Part shown: piece by piece, positions 43,753-53,446 of the stretch | Layout of the letters: every line of letters starts with the position of its first letter | How positions within the stretch are numbered: position 1 is the stretch's first letter | NCBI RefSeq assembly: GCF_001887355.1 | Contig: NZ_MPIN01000009.1 | Location: forward strand, 372,001-436,000 | DNA length: 64,000 nt | Direction: 5' to 3' | From: Cystobacter ferrugineus | GTDB lineage: Bacteria; Myxococcota; Myxococcia; Myxococcales; Myxococcaceae | Made by a program: the position numbers and the translations under genes | Notes under the pieces: generated by a model | Databases searched by the model: none | What the model was told of the DNA's origin: nothing | The model's input: only the letters and a program-made list of their open reading frames with translations

Positions 43753-43949
43753 CCATCCCCGGAGCCGCTGGTCGTGGTGAACTTGAGGTTGGTGGCCCCC
43801 GACGGAACATTCAGGGTGTAGGTGCAGGACCACTCGCTCGCCGAGGCGCCGATATTCGTCACCGAGGTGCCGCTGACGAGGGTGTTCGGTCCCGTACAAC
43901 TCGAGGCAAGTGTCTGCACCCACTCTGGGAGAGGCGGGCCCTTCTCCAC
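43746..43949 (-). pseudogene. Fragment of a pre-peptidase C-terminal (PPC) domain of a secreted protease
   Basis: The 67-codon frame encodes SVTNIGASASEWSCTYTLNV and NLKFTTTSGSGDGC before its stop. PPC domains have exactly this 'W-x-Y-x-V-P-x-G-x-x-L-x-F-x-T-x-x-G-x-G-D-A-D-L-Y-V' order. Here the sequence ends at GSGDGC, just where the direct repeat starts, so the last strands are lost. There is no protease domain upstream: the frame begins with WVQTLASSC after a short leader. It was probably the tail of a protease gene, cut on both sides. Confidence 0.55.
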
Positions 43950-43981
43950 CAGGGGCTCCGCCTCCGGGTTTTGCCGGGAGG

Positions 43982-44413
43982 TCAGGCCGCCTGCACGGCG
44001 GGGGGAATCGCGCCGAGCTGCTGCAGCAAGGACATCATGTCGAGCTGATCCCAGATCTCGACGACCTTGCCGTTGTGCAGCCGGAAGTGGGGATGGTCGG
44101 TGATCTCCACGCGCCGCCCGGTGGGAGCGATGCCCATGAAGCTGCCGGTGTGCACCCCCGTCACGGCGAGGCGCACGGCCACCAAGCCTTGATCATACAG
44201 GAAGGAATGGATGGTGAATCGAATGTCCGAGAAGGACTCCAGCCACACGCGCGCCATGAGCTTCAATCCCGGCACGCCCTCCGGAAGGCCGGCTGGCAGG
44301 GGTTGCGCCACGACATCGGGAGCGAAGAAGTCGGTCATGCTCTCGACATCGCGCTGGACGTAGAGGCGAGTCAGGTACCGCTCGTAGAGTTCCCGGGCCT
44401 GCTGAGCGTTCAT
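43982..44413 (-). CDS. SnoaL-like / NTF2-fold protein (ester cyclase type)
   Basis: This 143-residue protein has the SnoaL-like pattern: YERYLTRLYVQRDVESMTDF, FAPDVVAQP, a GVPGLKLMARVWLESFSD helix and the strands VAVRLAVTGVHTGSFMGIAPTG, with HFRLHNGKVVEIWDQLD at the end. The fold forms a small hydrophobic cone used by cyclases, isomerases and hydrolases, and many members have unknown substrates. A Thr/Asp-bearing ITDHPHFR stretch stands where SnoaL has its catalytic Asp region. The gene is intact and may mark the end of the damaged region on this side. Confidence 0.8.
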   Translation of the reverse strand: MNAQQARELYERYLTRLYVQRDVESMTDFFAPDVVAQPLPAGLPEGVPGLKLMARVWLESFSDIRFTIHSFLYDQGLVAVRLAVTGVHTGSFMGIAPTGRRVEITDHPHFRLHNGKVVEIWDQLDMMSLLQQLGAIPPAVQAA

Positions 44414-44510
44414 GAGGTGTCCTTCCGCGTGAGACGGGGGACCGTCATGGTGCTGTGCCGCGCGAGAATCACAATCACCCGGGCGAGAAGGCGTGCAGTA
44501 GCGCGCATGT

Positions 44511-44530
44511 CATGGCCCTGGAGGGCCATG
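44511..44530. promoter_or_regulatory. Perfect inverted repeat between divergent genes
   Basis: CATGGCCC (44511-44518) and GGGCCATG (44523-44530) are exact reverse complements around TGGA. The repeat lies in the 377-bp gap between the SnoaL-like gene and the giant kinase gene, which otherwise contains nothing I recognise. It may be an operator or a short hairpin. Confidence 0.4.
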
Positions 44531-44790
44531 CAGTGACCTCTGCCCAACGGCCCGTTCGTGTCTTCGTCAACGGTTGGCCGTTCGCGATGGAAGGTGGGTA
44601 CCTCCCTGCACGCCTTCGGCGACACGGAGCCCCGGGCCCTCGCGGCTGAATCGTCCGGGGATTCGCCCACCCCCGGCCGGGTGGAGCCGCATGCGGGCAC
44701 ACGCGGAGTGAGGTGTGCCGAGGCCACGCCCTGGTGCGGTATGGTTCGCCTTCACGCCCGCCTCCTCGGGGAAGGGCAGAGCCCCCGCCA

Positions 44791-47700
44791 ATGATCGCCA
44801 GCGATTCCCCCACCTCCCTCGCTCCGCTCGTCATCCCGGGCTACACGCTCCTGGGCGCCTTGCAGGAAACGGGAACCAACATCCTCTACCGCGCGGTGCG
44901 CGAGGCCGATGGACTCCCGGTGATCGTCAAGACGCCGCGCGCCCGGCACCCCGGCCCGCGCGAGCGCGCCCGCTACCAGCGCGAGTACGACATCCTGCAG
45001 CGCCTGCGAGGCACCCCCGGAGTGCTCGCCGCCTACGCGCACCGTGAACTCCAGGAGCGCCCCGTCCTGCTGCTGGAGGACGTGGGGGGCACGGCCCTGT
45101 CGGCACGGACTTCCACTCCCCTCGAACCTTCCCGGTTCCTCGAGCTGGCCCTCTCCCTGGCAACCACCCTGGCGGAGGTCCATCGGCGCGGCGTCATCCA
45201 CAAGGACATCAAACCCGCCAACATCCTCGTGTCGCCCTCGGGCGGGGCCTGGCTCATCGACTTCGGCATCGCCACCCCGCGGCGGGTGGAGCACGTGGAG
45301 GCGATCCTCCAGCACCAGCTCGTCGAAGGCACTCCGGCCTACATGTCCCCGGAGCAGTCGGGGCGGATGAACCGCGCGGTGGACTACCGCACGGACTTCT
45401 ACTCGCTGGGAGTCACCTTCTACGAAGTGCTCACGGGCAAGCTGCCCTTCCGGGGACAGGACGTGCTGGAGTGGTTCCACGCCCATCTGGCCCAATCACC
45501 CCCCCCTCCGCACCAACTGGTGCCCTCCCTTCCCCCCGCGCTCTCGGCGGTGGTGATGAAGCTGCTGGCCAAGGTGGCCGAGGAGCGCTACCAGAGCGCC
45601 GAGGGCCTGCGGGCGGATCTGGAGCGCTGCCAGGAGGCGTTGCGCGACGGAGCCCTGGAGCCCTTCGCCCTGGGCAGCCGGGATCTCCCCGCCCGCTTCC
45701 TGCTCCCCCAGCGGCTGTACGGTCGCGAGGCGGATGTGGACGCCCTGCTGACGGCCTTCGAGCGGGTGGCCTGCACGCGCCGGACCGAGTGGGTGCTCGT
45801 CCATGGCTACTCCGGCATCGGAAAGACGTCCGTCGTGCGCGAGCTGCACCGCCCCGTGCTGCGGCGGCGCGGCTTCTTCCTCAGCGGCAAGTTCGATCAG
45901 CTCCAGCGCGACGTGCCCTATGCCACCCTGGCGCAGGCCATCCGGGAGCTGGTGCGGCAGCTCCTGGCCGGAAGTGACCAGGAGGTCGCGGACTGGCGTC
46001 GGCGGCTGCTGGAGGCGTGGGAGGGCAACGGACGGGCACTGGTGGACCTGGTGCCCCAGCTCGAGCAGCTCGCCGGCGCGCAGCCCGCGCTCGCCGACAT
46101 GCCCCCGGCGGAGACGCGCAACCGCTTCAACCGCGTCTTCCAGCGCTTCCTCGGCGTCTTCGCCAGCGCGGAGCGCCCCCTGGTGCTCTTCCTGGACGAC
46201 CTGCAGTGGGCGGACGTCGCCAGCCTCGAGCTGCTGCGCTACCTCGCCACGCACCCGGATACGCCGCCCGTGCTGTTGCTCGGCGCCTACCGGGACAACG
46301 AGGTGAGCCCTTCCCACCCGCTGGCGAGGACCCTGGCCGAGGCGCGCACGGAGGGGGCGGCCCTGGCGGACATCCACCTGGGGCCCCTGTCGCTGGAGCA
46401 GACGCGGCAACTGGTGGCGGATGCCTTCCCCGGAGCCGGCGACGAGCTGGTGCTACCCCTGTCGTCCCTCGTCCAGGACAAGACGTGCGGCAACCCCTTC
46501 TTCCTCCTCCAGTTGTTGCAGACGCTCCATCAGGATGGGTTGGTGGAGCGTGTCCCCGAGGGCGGCTGGCGCTGTGACGCCGAGGGCGTCCGGGCCAAGG
46601 GGTACTCGGACAACGTCATCGACTTCATGGCGGGCCGCCTGCTGCTGTTGCCAGAGCCGACCCAGCGGTTGCTCCGCCTGGCCGCGTGCGTGGGCAACGT
46701 CTTCCCCGCGCGGATGCTCGCCCTGCTCTCCCACCAGGAAGAGTCCCAGGTGGAGCAGGGCCTGGAGCCCGCGCTCCAGGAAGAGCTGCTGGCGCGGGTG
46801 GAGGCCTCACGCTACCGCTTCTCGCACGATCGGATCCAACAGGCCGTCCATGCCCTCATCCCCGAAGAGGAGCGCAAGGCCGTCCACCTGCGCATCGGAC
46901 GTCAGTTGATGGAGAACCTCTCGCCGGAGGAGCGGTGCGAGCGCCTCTTCGATGTGGTGGGTCACCTCAACGCCGGCATGGAGTTGATGAAGGACGACGC
47001 GGAGCGCCGCCGTCTGGCGTGCCTGAACGCCGAGGCGGGTTGGAAGGCCAAGGCCGCCTGCGCCCACCACTCGGCCGTGGCCCACTTCGCCACCGCCTTC
47101 GCCCTGCTGCCCGGCGATCCCTGGGAAACCGAGCGGGAGCTGGCCTTCACGCTGCGCCTGGGTCAGGCCACCAGCGAGGTGATGAACGGCCAGGTCGCCG
47201 AGGCGCGCCGGTTGATGGAAGAACTGCTGCCGCGGGCCCGCACGCGCGCGGAGATGGAGGCCGCCTATCGCCTCAAGAGCGATCTCTTCCTGCAAGCCAG
47301 TGATCCCCAAGGCGCCATCGACTGCCTGCTGGAGTGTCTGGAGAAGTTCGGCATGCCCCTGCCGCCGAACCCCTCCTGGGAGGAGGTGGTGGCCGCCTAC
47401 GAGGAGGTGTGGTCCCTGCTGGGGGAGCGTCCCATCCAGAGCCTCCTCGAGCTTCCCCCCATGAGGGACCCGGACCTGAAGGCCGTCATGAGCGTCCTGT
47501 CGGCCCTGTTCGCCCCCGCGTTCTTCTGCCGCAGGAGCCTGCATGCCTTCCACATCTGCCGGATGGTGACGCTCTGCCTCCAGCACGGGAACGCGGAGGC
47601 CTCCGCGCATGCGTATGCATGGTTCGGCTTCCTGAGCAGCAACGTCTTCAAACGGTATCGGCAGGGTCTGGCGTTCAGCGACTTCGCCTGCCGGCTCGCC

Positions 47701-50127
47701 GATCTCCAGGGCAACGCCGCCTACCAGGGCGAGGCGCTCCACGCCCGGGCGATGAATGGGGTGTGGGTGAGTCCATTCACCGCCACGCGGGAGTTCATCC
47801 TGCGGAGCATCCAGCAGTCCGTCCTGGCCGGTGAGTTCCGCAATGCCTGCCTCTGCTACAACCACAGCACCCTGATTCCCCTGGTCGTGGGACGAGAGCT
47901 GGCGGAGGTGCAACGCGAGGCCCTCGCGGGCTACGACTTCGCGTCCAAGGTGGGCTTCTGGGATGTCGCCCAGACGATGGTGGTCTGGCAACGCTTCGTG
48001 GCGCAGCTCCAAGGCCGCTCCGACTCCCTCGCCACCCTCAACGGAGATGGGTTCGAGGAGAGGGCCTTCGAGGCGCGGCTCCTCGAGGGCGCGGTCGTTC
48101 CACTGCGCTCCAGCTATCTCATCGTGAAGGCGATGGCGCGCTTCATCTGTGGCGCACAGGAGGAAGCACACCAGGCACTCGAGAGCGCCTCGGAGCTGAT
48201 CTGGTCCAACACCGGACAGCTCTTCTCCTACCTCTACCAGCTCTTCCGGGCGCTGACCCTGGCGGCGCGCTGCCGGGACGCCCCGCCATCGCGGCGGCGC
48301 GAATACCTGGAGCGAATCGAGCAACACCACCGGCAACTGGCCGAGTGGGCCGGGAACTGCCCGGAGAACTTCCGCGCGGCCGAGAGACTGGTGTACGCCG
48401 AGTGGGCGCGCCTGAACGAGCAGCCCGACCAGGCCAGCCTCGCGTACGAGGAGGCCATTCGCTCCGCCCGCGAGCAGGGCTCGCTGCTGAACGTGGCCCT
48501 GGCGAGTGAACTGACCGCGCGCTTCTGGAAGGAGCGAGGGCTGTTCACCACCGCCGTCCTCTTCGCGAGGGAGGCCCGGGAGAACTGGTGGCTCTGGGGG
48601 GCCGACGGCAAGGCACGGCAGATGGAGGAGAAGTGGCCCGCCCTGGGCTCGCCCTCCGCGAAAGTACCGGGCGCCAGCACGAGCTGCGACACCCAGACCA
48701 GTCACCTGGATGCGCTCTCCATCGTCAAGGCCCAGCAGGCCATCTCCAGCGAAATCGTCCTGGAGCGGCTGGTGAATACCCTCATGCGGGTGGCGCTGGA
48801 GAACGCCGGCGCCCAGCGCGGCGCGCTCCTGGTGCCGCGCCAGGACACGCTGGAGGTGGCGGCCCTCGTGGACACCTTCTCGACCCAGGCCTTGCTGGAG
48901 GGAGAGCACGCCCGGCCCCTGCCCTGGACGCTGCTGACGTACGTGCGGCGCTCGGGCGAGCACGTCCTCATCAACGACACCGCCCAGCCCCACCCCTTCT
49001 CCGCCGATGCGTACCTCTCCAGCGGTCCGGCGCGCAGCGTGCTGTGTCTCCCCCTCGGACGCCCCGAGGAGCTCAGCGGGCTGTTGTACCTGGAGAACGA
49101 CCTGGCGACCGAGGCCTTCTCCCCGGGCCGCATCGTGCTGCTCCGGCACCTCGCCTCCCAGGCCGCCATCTCCATGGAGAACGCGAGCCTGTACGCGGAG
49201 GTGCGGCGGGCCGAGGCGGCCCTGCGCCAGTCCAATGACGAGCTGGAGCAGCGCGTGGAGGCACGCACTCGCGAGCTGAAGCAGGCCCAGTCACACCTGG
49301 TGGAGACGGCGCGCGTGGCGGGCATGGCGGAGATCGCCTCCAACATCCTCCACGAGGCCGGCAATGCCCTCACCAGCGTGGTGGTGGACACGGATCTGAT
49401 CCGAGACTCGGTGGATGCCTCGCGCGTGGGCCGGGTGAAGCAGGTCGCGGATCTGCTCGTGGCGAGCCAGGATCACCTGGTGGACTTCCTCACCGGGGAT
49501 CCACGCGGCAGCCTCCTGCCGGGCTACCTGTCCACGCTCGCGGGCGAGTTGCTGCGCGAGCAGGAGTCGTTGAAGAGCAGCCTCGAGTCCCTGCACGGGC
49601 ACGTGAGCCGGGTGGGAACCATCATCCAGACCCAGCGCACCTACGCGACGTCCACGGTGCTCACGGACGAGTGTGACCTGACCGGGCTGGTGGAGGAAGC
49701 CCTGCACATGCTGGCCGCGCGGCAATTCCCCATGTCGGTGACGAAGGAACTCACCGCGCTGCCCAAGGCGCGGGTGGACAGGCATCGCGTGTTGCAGATC
49801 CTCATGAACCTGCTCAACAACGCCCGCGCGGCGCTGGAGTCCGTGCCCGAGGAAGCGCGGCACCTGACGGTGCGGCTGACGGCGGAGGGCGGCTGGGCCC
49901 ACCTCCAGGTGGTGGACAATGGCGAGGGCCTGACCGAGGAAGTCCGCGAGCGGCTCTTCACGCAAGGCTTCAGCACCCGCAAGGACACCTACGGCACCGG
50001 CCTGCACTCCAGCGCCCTGGCGGCCCGGCTGCTGGGCGGACGGCTCACACTGGAGAGCGACGGACCGGGCCGGGGCGTCACCGCCACCCTCGAGCTGCCC
50101 CTTGGGGGCACCCGCCGCGAAGCCTGA
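44791..50127 (+). CDS. Trifunctional Ser/Thr kinase / AAA ATPase / sensor histidine kinase
   Basis: The 1778-residue protein has four parts. Residues 10-285 are a Ser/Thr protein kinase (VIHKDIKPANILV, Asp139; LIDFGIAT; GTPAYMSPEQSGR). Residues 310-600 are an AAA/NTPase module with GYSGIGKTS (339-347) and VLFLDDLQWAD. Residues 650-1280 are helical repeats. Residues about 1300-1480 are a GAF domain, then a coiled coil (QRVEARTRELKQAQSHL) leading to a histidine-kinase region with NILHEAGNALTS (His1521) and an HATPase (LMNLLNNARAAL, VVDNGEGL, TYGTGLHSSALAA). This architecture is typical of large myxobacterial and cyanobacterial signalling proteins. Activity of each part appears possible. I chose ATG 44791, matching the usual kinase domain start. 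The 41.1-kb fragment shows that a second, related gene once existed nearby. Confidence 0.92.
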   Translation: MIASDSPTSLAPLVIPGYTLLGALQETGTNILYRAVREADGLPVIVKTPRARHPGPRERARYQREYDILQRLRGTPGVLAAYAHRELQERPVLLLEDVGGTALSARTSTPLEPSRFLELALSLATTLAEVHRRGVIHKDIKPANILVSPSGGAWLIDFGIATPRRVEHVEAILQHQLVEGTPAYMSPEQSGRMNRAVDYRTDFYSLGVTFYEVLTGKLPFRGQDVLEWFHAHLAQSPPPPHQLVPSLPPALSAVVMKLLAKVAEERYQSAEGLRADLERCQEALRDGALEPFALGSRDLPARFLLPQRLYGREADVDALLTAFERVACTRRTEWVLVHGYSGIGKTSVVRELHRPVLRRRGFFLSGKFDQLQRDVPYATLAQAIRELVRQLLAGSDQEVADWRRRLLEAWEGNGRALVDLVPQLEQLAGAQPALADMPPAETRNRFNRVFQRFLGVFASAERPLVLFLDDLQWADVASLELLRYLATHPDTPPVLLLGAYRDNEVSPSHPLARTLAEARTEGAALADIHLGPLSLEQTRQLVADAFPGAGDELVLPLSSLVQDKTCGNPFFLLQLLQTLHQDGLVERVPEGGWRCDAEGVRAKGYSDNVIDFMAGRLLLLPEPTQRLLRLAACVGNVFPARMLALLSHQEESQVEQGLEPALQEELLARVEASRYRFSHDRIQQAVHALIPEEERKAVHLRIGRQLMENLSPEERCERLFDVVGHLNAGMELMKDDAERRRLACLNAEAGWKAKAACAHHSAVAHFATAFALLPGDPWETERELAFTLRLGQATSEVMNGQVAEARRLMEELLPRARTRAEMEAAYRLKSDLFLQASDPQGAIDCLLECLEKFGMPLPPNPSWEEVVAAYEEVWSLLGERPIQSLLELPPMRDPDLKAVMSVLSALFAPAFFCRRSLHAFHICRMVTLCLQHGNAEASAHAYAWFGFLSSNVFKRYRQGLAFSDFACRLADLQGNAAYQGEALHARAMNGVWVSPFTATREFILRSIQQSVLAGEFRNACLCYNHSTLIPLVVGRELAEVQREALAGYDFASKVGFWDVAQTMVVWQRFVAQLQGRSDSLATLNGDGFEERAFEARLLEGAVVPLRSSYLIVKAMARFICGAQEEAHQALESASELIWSNTGQLFSYLYQLFRALTLAARCRDAPPSRRREYLERIEQHHRQLAEWAGNCPENFRAAERLVYAEWARLNEQPDQASLAYEEAIRSAREQGSLLNVALASELTARFWKERGLFTTAVLFAREARENWWLWGADGKARQMEEKWPALGSPSAKVPGASTSCDTQTSHLDALSIVKAQQAISSEIVLERLVNTLMRVALENAGAQRGALLVPRQDTLEVAALVDTFSTQALLEGEHARPLPWTLLTYVRRSGEHVLINDTAQPHPFSADAYLSSGPARSVLCLPLGRPEELSGLLYLENDLATEAFSPGRIVLLRHLASQAAISMENASLYAEVRRAEAALRQSNDELEQRVEARTRELKQAQSHLVETARVAGMAEIASNILHEAGNALTSVVVDTDLIRDSVDASRVGRVKQVADLLVASQDHLVDFLTGDPRGSLLPGYLSTLAGELLREQESLKSSLESLHGHVSRVGTIIQTQRTYATSTVLTDECDLTGLVEEALHMLAARQFPMSVTKELTALPKARVDRHRVLQILMNLLNNARAALESVPEEARHLTVRLTAEGGWAHLQVVDNGEGLTEEVRERLFTQGFSTRKDTYGTGLHSSALAARLLGGRLTLESDGPGRGVTATLELPLGGTRREA

Positions 50128-50233
50128 GGTTCACCCCGCGCGTGGGTGGGGGGCTCATGGGCTCCGGGGCTGGCGCCCCGCGGTCTTCTTGAGGAGGCTG
50201 CGGGACACGTCGTGCTCGTTCCTGGAGGAATCC

Positions 50234-50938
50234 GTGTTCCCTCGTGCTCTCGGCGGCGGCCTGGCCGCCAGTCTCGCCCTTCTCCCGCTCGCCGCCTGGA
50301 GCCAACAGACAGACACCACGCCACCGAGTCCGGGGACCGTCTGGGATGGAATCGGCATCGATCGGGACGAGCTGGACTACGCCGGCATCCTTCAGGCCGA
50401 CTGGGGCCAGTCGCCTCGCTTCTCCGATCCCGAGTCGGACATCATTGCCTATTCGATAGGCGTCGGTACCCGGCCGTGTAGCACCGAGGTGCACGCGTAC
50501 AAATCCGTCGGGCTGATCTTGTCGTACACCCTGTTCGACCTCAACCTCATCCCCGGGCAGCGCTACTACGTCACCATCCGCGCGACCAACGGCGCGGGAT
50601 TGGCCACCCATGTGTCCTCGGATGGTGTCCTCATCCTGCCCAAGGACGGAAACACGGACGGAGCACCCGCCCCGCTTCCCGGCGGGGAGTGCACCCCGGG
50701 GGGCCCCATCCCCACCCCCGACGCGGGGTCCGATGGCGGTGCTCCGGACACTCCGCCGGACGCGGGAAGCCCTCCCGACGCGGGAATCTCCCCCGACGCG
50801 GGCACACCCGATGACGGCGGCACGTTGGAGGCGCCCCTGGGCTGGGGCTGCACCACGGGCGGCCCCGGGGGACTCGCGATGATGGCCCTGTCGGTGCTCG
50901 GGCTCGTCATCCGCCTCCGGCGTGTCCGGCCACGGTGA
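50234..50938 (+). CDS. Exported protein with a MYXO-CTERM-like C-terminal sorting tail
   Basis: The 234-residue product has a signal peptide (ALGGGLAASLALLPLAAWSQ), a fibronectin-like region (SDIIAYSIGVGTRPC, LIPGQRYYVTIRATNGAG) and a Pro/Asp/Gly-rich linker with repeated PDAG units (residues about 165-205). It ends with GWGCTTGG, a hydrophobic helix and RLRRVRPR. Cys followed by a helix and Arg cluster is the layout of MYXO-CTERM tails, which are processed at the envelope and direct surface display. The start is a GTG at 50234 after GGAGGAATCC. The linker resembles that of surface adhesins. Ligand and role are unknown. Confidence 0.75.
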   Translation: MFPRALGGGLAASLALLPLAAWSQQTDTTPPSPGTVWDGIGIDRDELDYAGILQADWGQSPRFSDPESDIIAYSIGVGTRPCSTEVHAYKSVGLILSYTLFDLNLIPGQRYYVTIRATNGAGLATHVSSDGVLILPKDGNTDGAPAPLPGGECTPGGPIPTPDAGSDGGAPDTPPDAGSPPDAGISPDAGTPDDGGTLEAPLGWGCTTGGPGGLAMMALSVLGLVIRLRRVRPR

Positions 50939-51032
50939 CCGCCCTTCCCCCTCCAGAGGGCGGCCAACCAGGGCAGCAGCCACCACTCACCGGGGGTGGG
51001 ACACGTGTGGGCCGAAACGGTACAGAGGGGCC

Positions 51033-52028
51033 ATGACGACTCCTCCCCGATTCAAGGCCGCGGCCGTGCAGGCCGCTCCCGCGTTCCTCGATCTCGACGC
51101 CGGTGTGGACAAGGCCGAGCGCCTCATCGCCGAGGCCGCCAGCCAGGGGGCCGCGCTCATCGCCTTCCCGGAGACGTGGCTGCCCGGCTATCCGTTCTGG
51201 ATCTGGCTCGGCGCGCCCGCGTGGGGCATGCGCTTCGTGCAGCGCTACTTCGACCAATCGCTCATGGTGGACGGTCCGCACATGGCGCGGCTGCGCGAGG
51301 CGGCCCGGCGCCACGGCATCCACGTGGTGATGGGCTACAGCGAGCGCTCCGGGTCCAGCCTCTACATGGGCCAGGCCCTCATCGGCCCGGAGGGCGGACT
51401 CATCGCCGCGCGGCGCAAGCTCAAGCCCACGCACGCCGAGCGCACGGTGTTCGGCGAGGGTGATGGTGGAGACCTGAAGGTGCACACCACGGCGCTCGGC
51501 CGGTTGGGCGCGCTCAACTGCTGGGAGCACGTCCAGCCGCTGGTGAAGCAGGCGATGTTCACCCAGGGCGAGCAGCTCCACGTGGGCTCCTGGCCCAGCT
51601 TCTCGCTGTACCGCGACATGGCGTACGCGCTCGGCCCCGAGGTGAACCTCGCCGCCAGCCGCATGTACGCGGTGGAGGGCAGTTGCTTCGTCATCGGCGC
51701 GTGCGCCACGGTCTCCGAGGAGATGACGGCGCTGCTGTGCGATGCACCGGACCGGGCGAAGATGCTGCTGCCCGGAGGTGGCTTCTCGATGATCTTCGGC
51801 CCGGATGGCCGGCCCCTGGCGCAGCCGCTGGACGAGCGCGCCGAGGGGCTCGTGTACGCGGACATCGACCTGGGGCTCATCCCGCTCGCCAAGGCCGTGG
51901 CCGACCCCGTGGGGCACTACTCGCGTCCGGACGTGCTCCGACTGATGTTCAACGCCACCCCCCATCAACTCACGGAGCGCTTCGACGGGCGCTTCGACAC
52001 GGAACCGAACCAGGCCGGCAAGCCCTGA
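51033..52028 (+). CDS. Nitrilase-family carbon-nitrogen hydrolase
   Basis: The 331-residue enzyme has the Glu-Lys-Cys triad: FPETWLPGYPFWIW (Glu47), RRKLKPTHAERTVFGEG (Lys131) and GALNCWEHVQPL (Cys163). The 'CWEH' form and the 'KPTHAER' loop are those of aliphatic nitrilases, which hydrolyse nitriles to acids and ammonia; the exact substrate is unknown. Length is typical. I chose ATG 51033, right before the first strand; the frame upstream is open but antisense-like. It follows the MYXO-CTERM-like gene by 94 bp. Confidence 0.88.
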   Translation: MTTPPRFKAAAVQAAPAFLDLDAGVDKAERLIAEAASQGAALIAFPETWLPGYPFWIWLGAPAWGMRFVQRYFDQSLMVDGPHMARLREAARRHGIHVVMGYSERSGSSLYMGQALIGPEGGLIAARRKLKPTHAERTVFGEGDGGDLKVHTTALGRLGALNCWEHVQPLVKQAMFTQGEQLHVGSWPSFSLYRDMAYALGPEVNLAASRMYAVEGSCFVIGACATVSEEMTALLCDAPDRAKMLLPGGGFSMIFGPDGRPLAQPLDERAEGLVYADIDLGLIPLAKAVADPVGHYSRPDVLRLMFNATPHQLTERFDGRFDTEPNQAGKP

Positions 52029-52135
52029 CCTCGACGAGGCAGCGACCTGGTGTCCCTGGCTCACGAATGCCCTGCCCTGCTGGACCTCTGGCCGATTCCT
52101 GTTCCTGGGGCGAGCTTCCGGCGGGGGTTCATTCA

Positions 52136-53419
52136 ATGATTGTCGTCGTTCTGGCACTCGTCATGGCGCAGACACCAACGCCCTGTCTGGAGCGCTATCG
52201 CGCCCTGCAGCCTGGTTGTCCCGGATTGGCGAGCTGCCCTTCGACCGAGCCGGAGGCCTGTGCTCGCCTGAGCAGCACCTTCGCGGTGGATGAATCGCGC
52301 CTCGGACTTCGCATCCAGGAGGACGAGGCCGTCGAGGTCGTTCATCGCGAGGCGATCCAACCGATCCTCGGTGCGGGACTCGCCGGCACGCCCGGCCAGA
52401 TCGATGCCCCGGCCCAGGTCCAGACGGTAGGGCTCATAGGGGCCTCGCTGGGCATCGTCGCCACCCCTACCAACCGCGTCGGGCTCTTGTCCCTCTCGGT
52501 CAACCCGCTCGCCATCTCGAGCAAGGGTCGAGGCTCCTCCGTGCGGCTGTCGCGCCTCTTCGATGTCAGCGTCGCACTGTCCGCGTCCCTGATGGAGCCG
52601 TTCCTCCCCGAGCTCATCGGCTTGAGGGCCAACCTCGACTTCGTCGGTGCCGCGGTGGCCCACCGCGAGTTCAATACCCTGTCGACCACGCTGCTCCAGG
52701 CCACGCGACGGGTGTTCACCACGGAGGGCTGGTTTCGCGAGGACTTGAGGCGCGCGCTCGACACGCTCACTCCCGAGCAGCGCGCACGGTGTCTCGATGC
52801 CCTCTTCGCGGTTCCCGTCACGCTCGACGGGCTCGCCTCCTGCTCCCCGGAGCTTCCCGCGCGCCTCCTGGCCGCGGCGTCCGCGAGCGCCCCGTACCAG
52901 AAGGCCCTCGACGACTTCCAGGATGCACTCGACTCCTCTCATGGAGGGCTCAACGTGCAGCTAGATGTTCCCGCGACCCCGTCCAGCACCGTGCCCTTTC
53001 GAGCGGCGCTCCTGGGCGCCGGAACGTTCGGCCTCGTCGGGGACGCACGCGCCCCGTGGCGGCTCGACGCCATGGCCTCGCTCGGACCGGACTGCCTGCT
53101 TCTACCTGGCGACAGTGCCCTGGGCGTGAGCCTGGCCGCCGCGCTGGCCGTGAAGGCACGGCTCGCACGAGGCCTGCCAAGACTGCATTCGAGCATCGGG
53201 TTGAGGGGTCATGTCGGCCAGGCCGCGCAGGTGCGTGTCCTCAGCCTCGCGAGCCGGCCTGGCAATTACCTACAAGCCCAGTGGGGTGCCAGCCTTCCTC
53301 TCTGGAGGAGCGGGTTGACCATGTCCGGTGGCCTGAACTGGACCCTCGTGGGGAGGGAGTCCGGGCAAATGGCGTTCGCCCTGAACCTCCTCTACTCGCT
53401 GCCGGGTGGGGAGCGATGA
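52136..53419 (+). CDS. Exported protein of unknown function, upstream of the caspase-like gene
   Basis: The 427-residue protein starts MIVVVLALVMAQTP, a short signal peptide. Its N-terminal part has four cysteines (CLERY, GCPG, SCPST, CARL). Residues 300-427 have alternating hydrophobic residues and end with SGGLNWTLVGRESGQMAFAL then LLYSLPGGER, as in outer-membrane beta-barrels or lectin-like sandwiches. I do not recognise the family. It lies 27 bp before the caspase-like gene on the same strand, so the two may be co-expressed. Any shared role is inferred. Confidence 0.65.
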   Translation: MIVVVLALVMAQTPTPCLERYRALQPGCPGLASCPSTEPEACARLSSTFAVDESRLGLRIQEDEAVEVVHREAIQPILGAGLAGTPGQIDAPAQVQTVGLIGASLGIVATPTNRVGLLSLSVNPLAISSKGRGSSVRLSRLFDVSVALSASLMEPFLPELIGLRANLDFVGAAVAHREFNTLSTTLLQATRRVFTTEGWFREDLRRALDTLTPEQRARCLDALFAVPVTLDGLASCSPELPARLLAAASASAPYQKALDDFQDALDSSHGGLNVQLDVPATPSSTVPFRAALLGAGTFGLVGDARAPWRLDAMASLGPDCLLLPGDSALGVSLAAALAVKARLARGLPRLHSSIGLRGHVGQAAQVRVLSLASRPGNYLQAQWGASLPLWRSGLTMSGGLNWTLVGRESGQMAFALNLLYSLPGGER

Positions 53420-53446
53420 CACTCCATCACAGTAAAGAGGAGCGTC

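Noticed and set aside
44410-44727. 105-codon minus-strand frame upstream of the SnoaL-like gene
   Set aside because: It overlaps the SnoaL-like start by four bases but its Arg/Ser/Pro-rich product is unlike coding sequence here.
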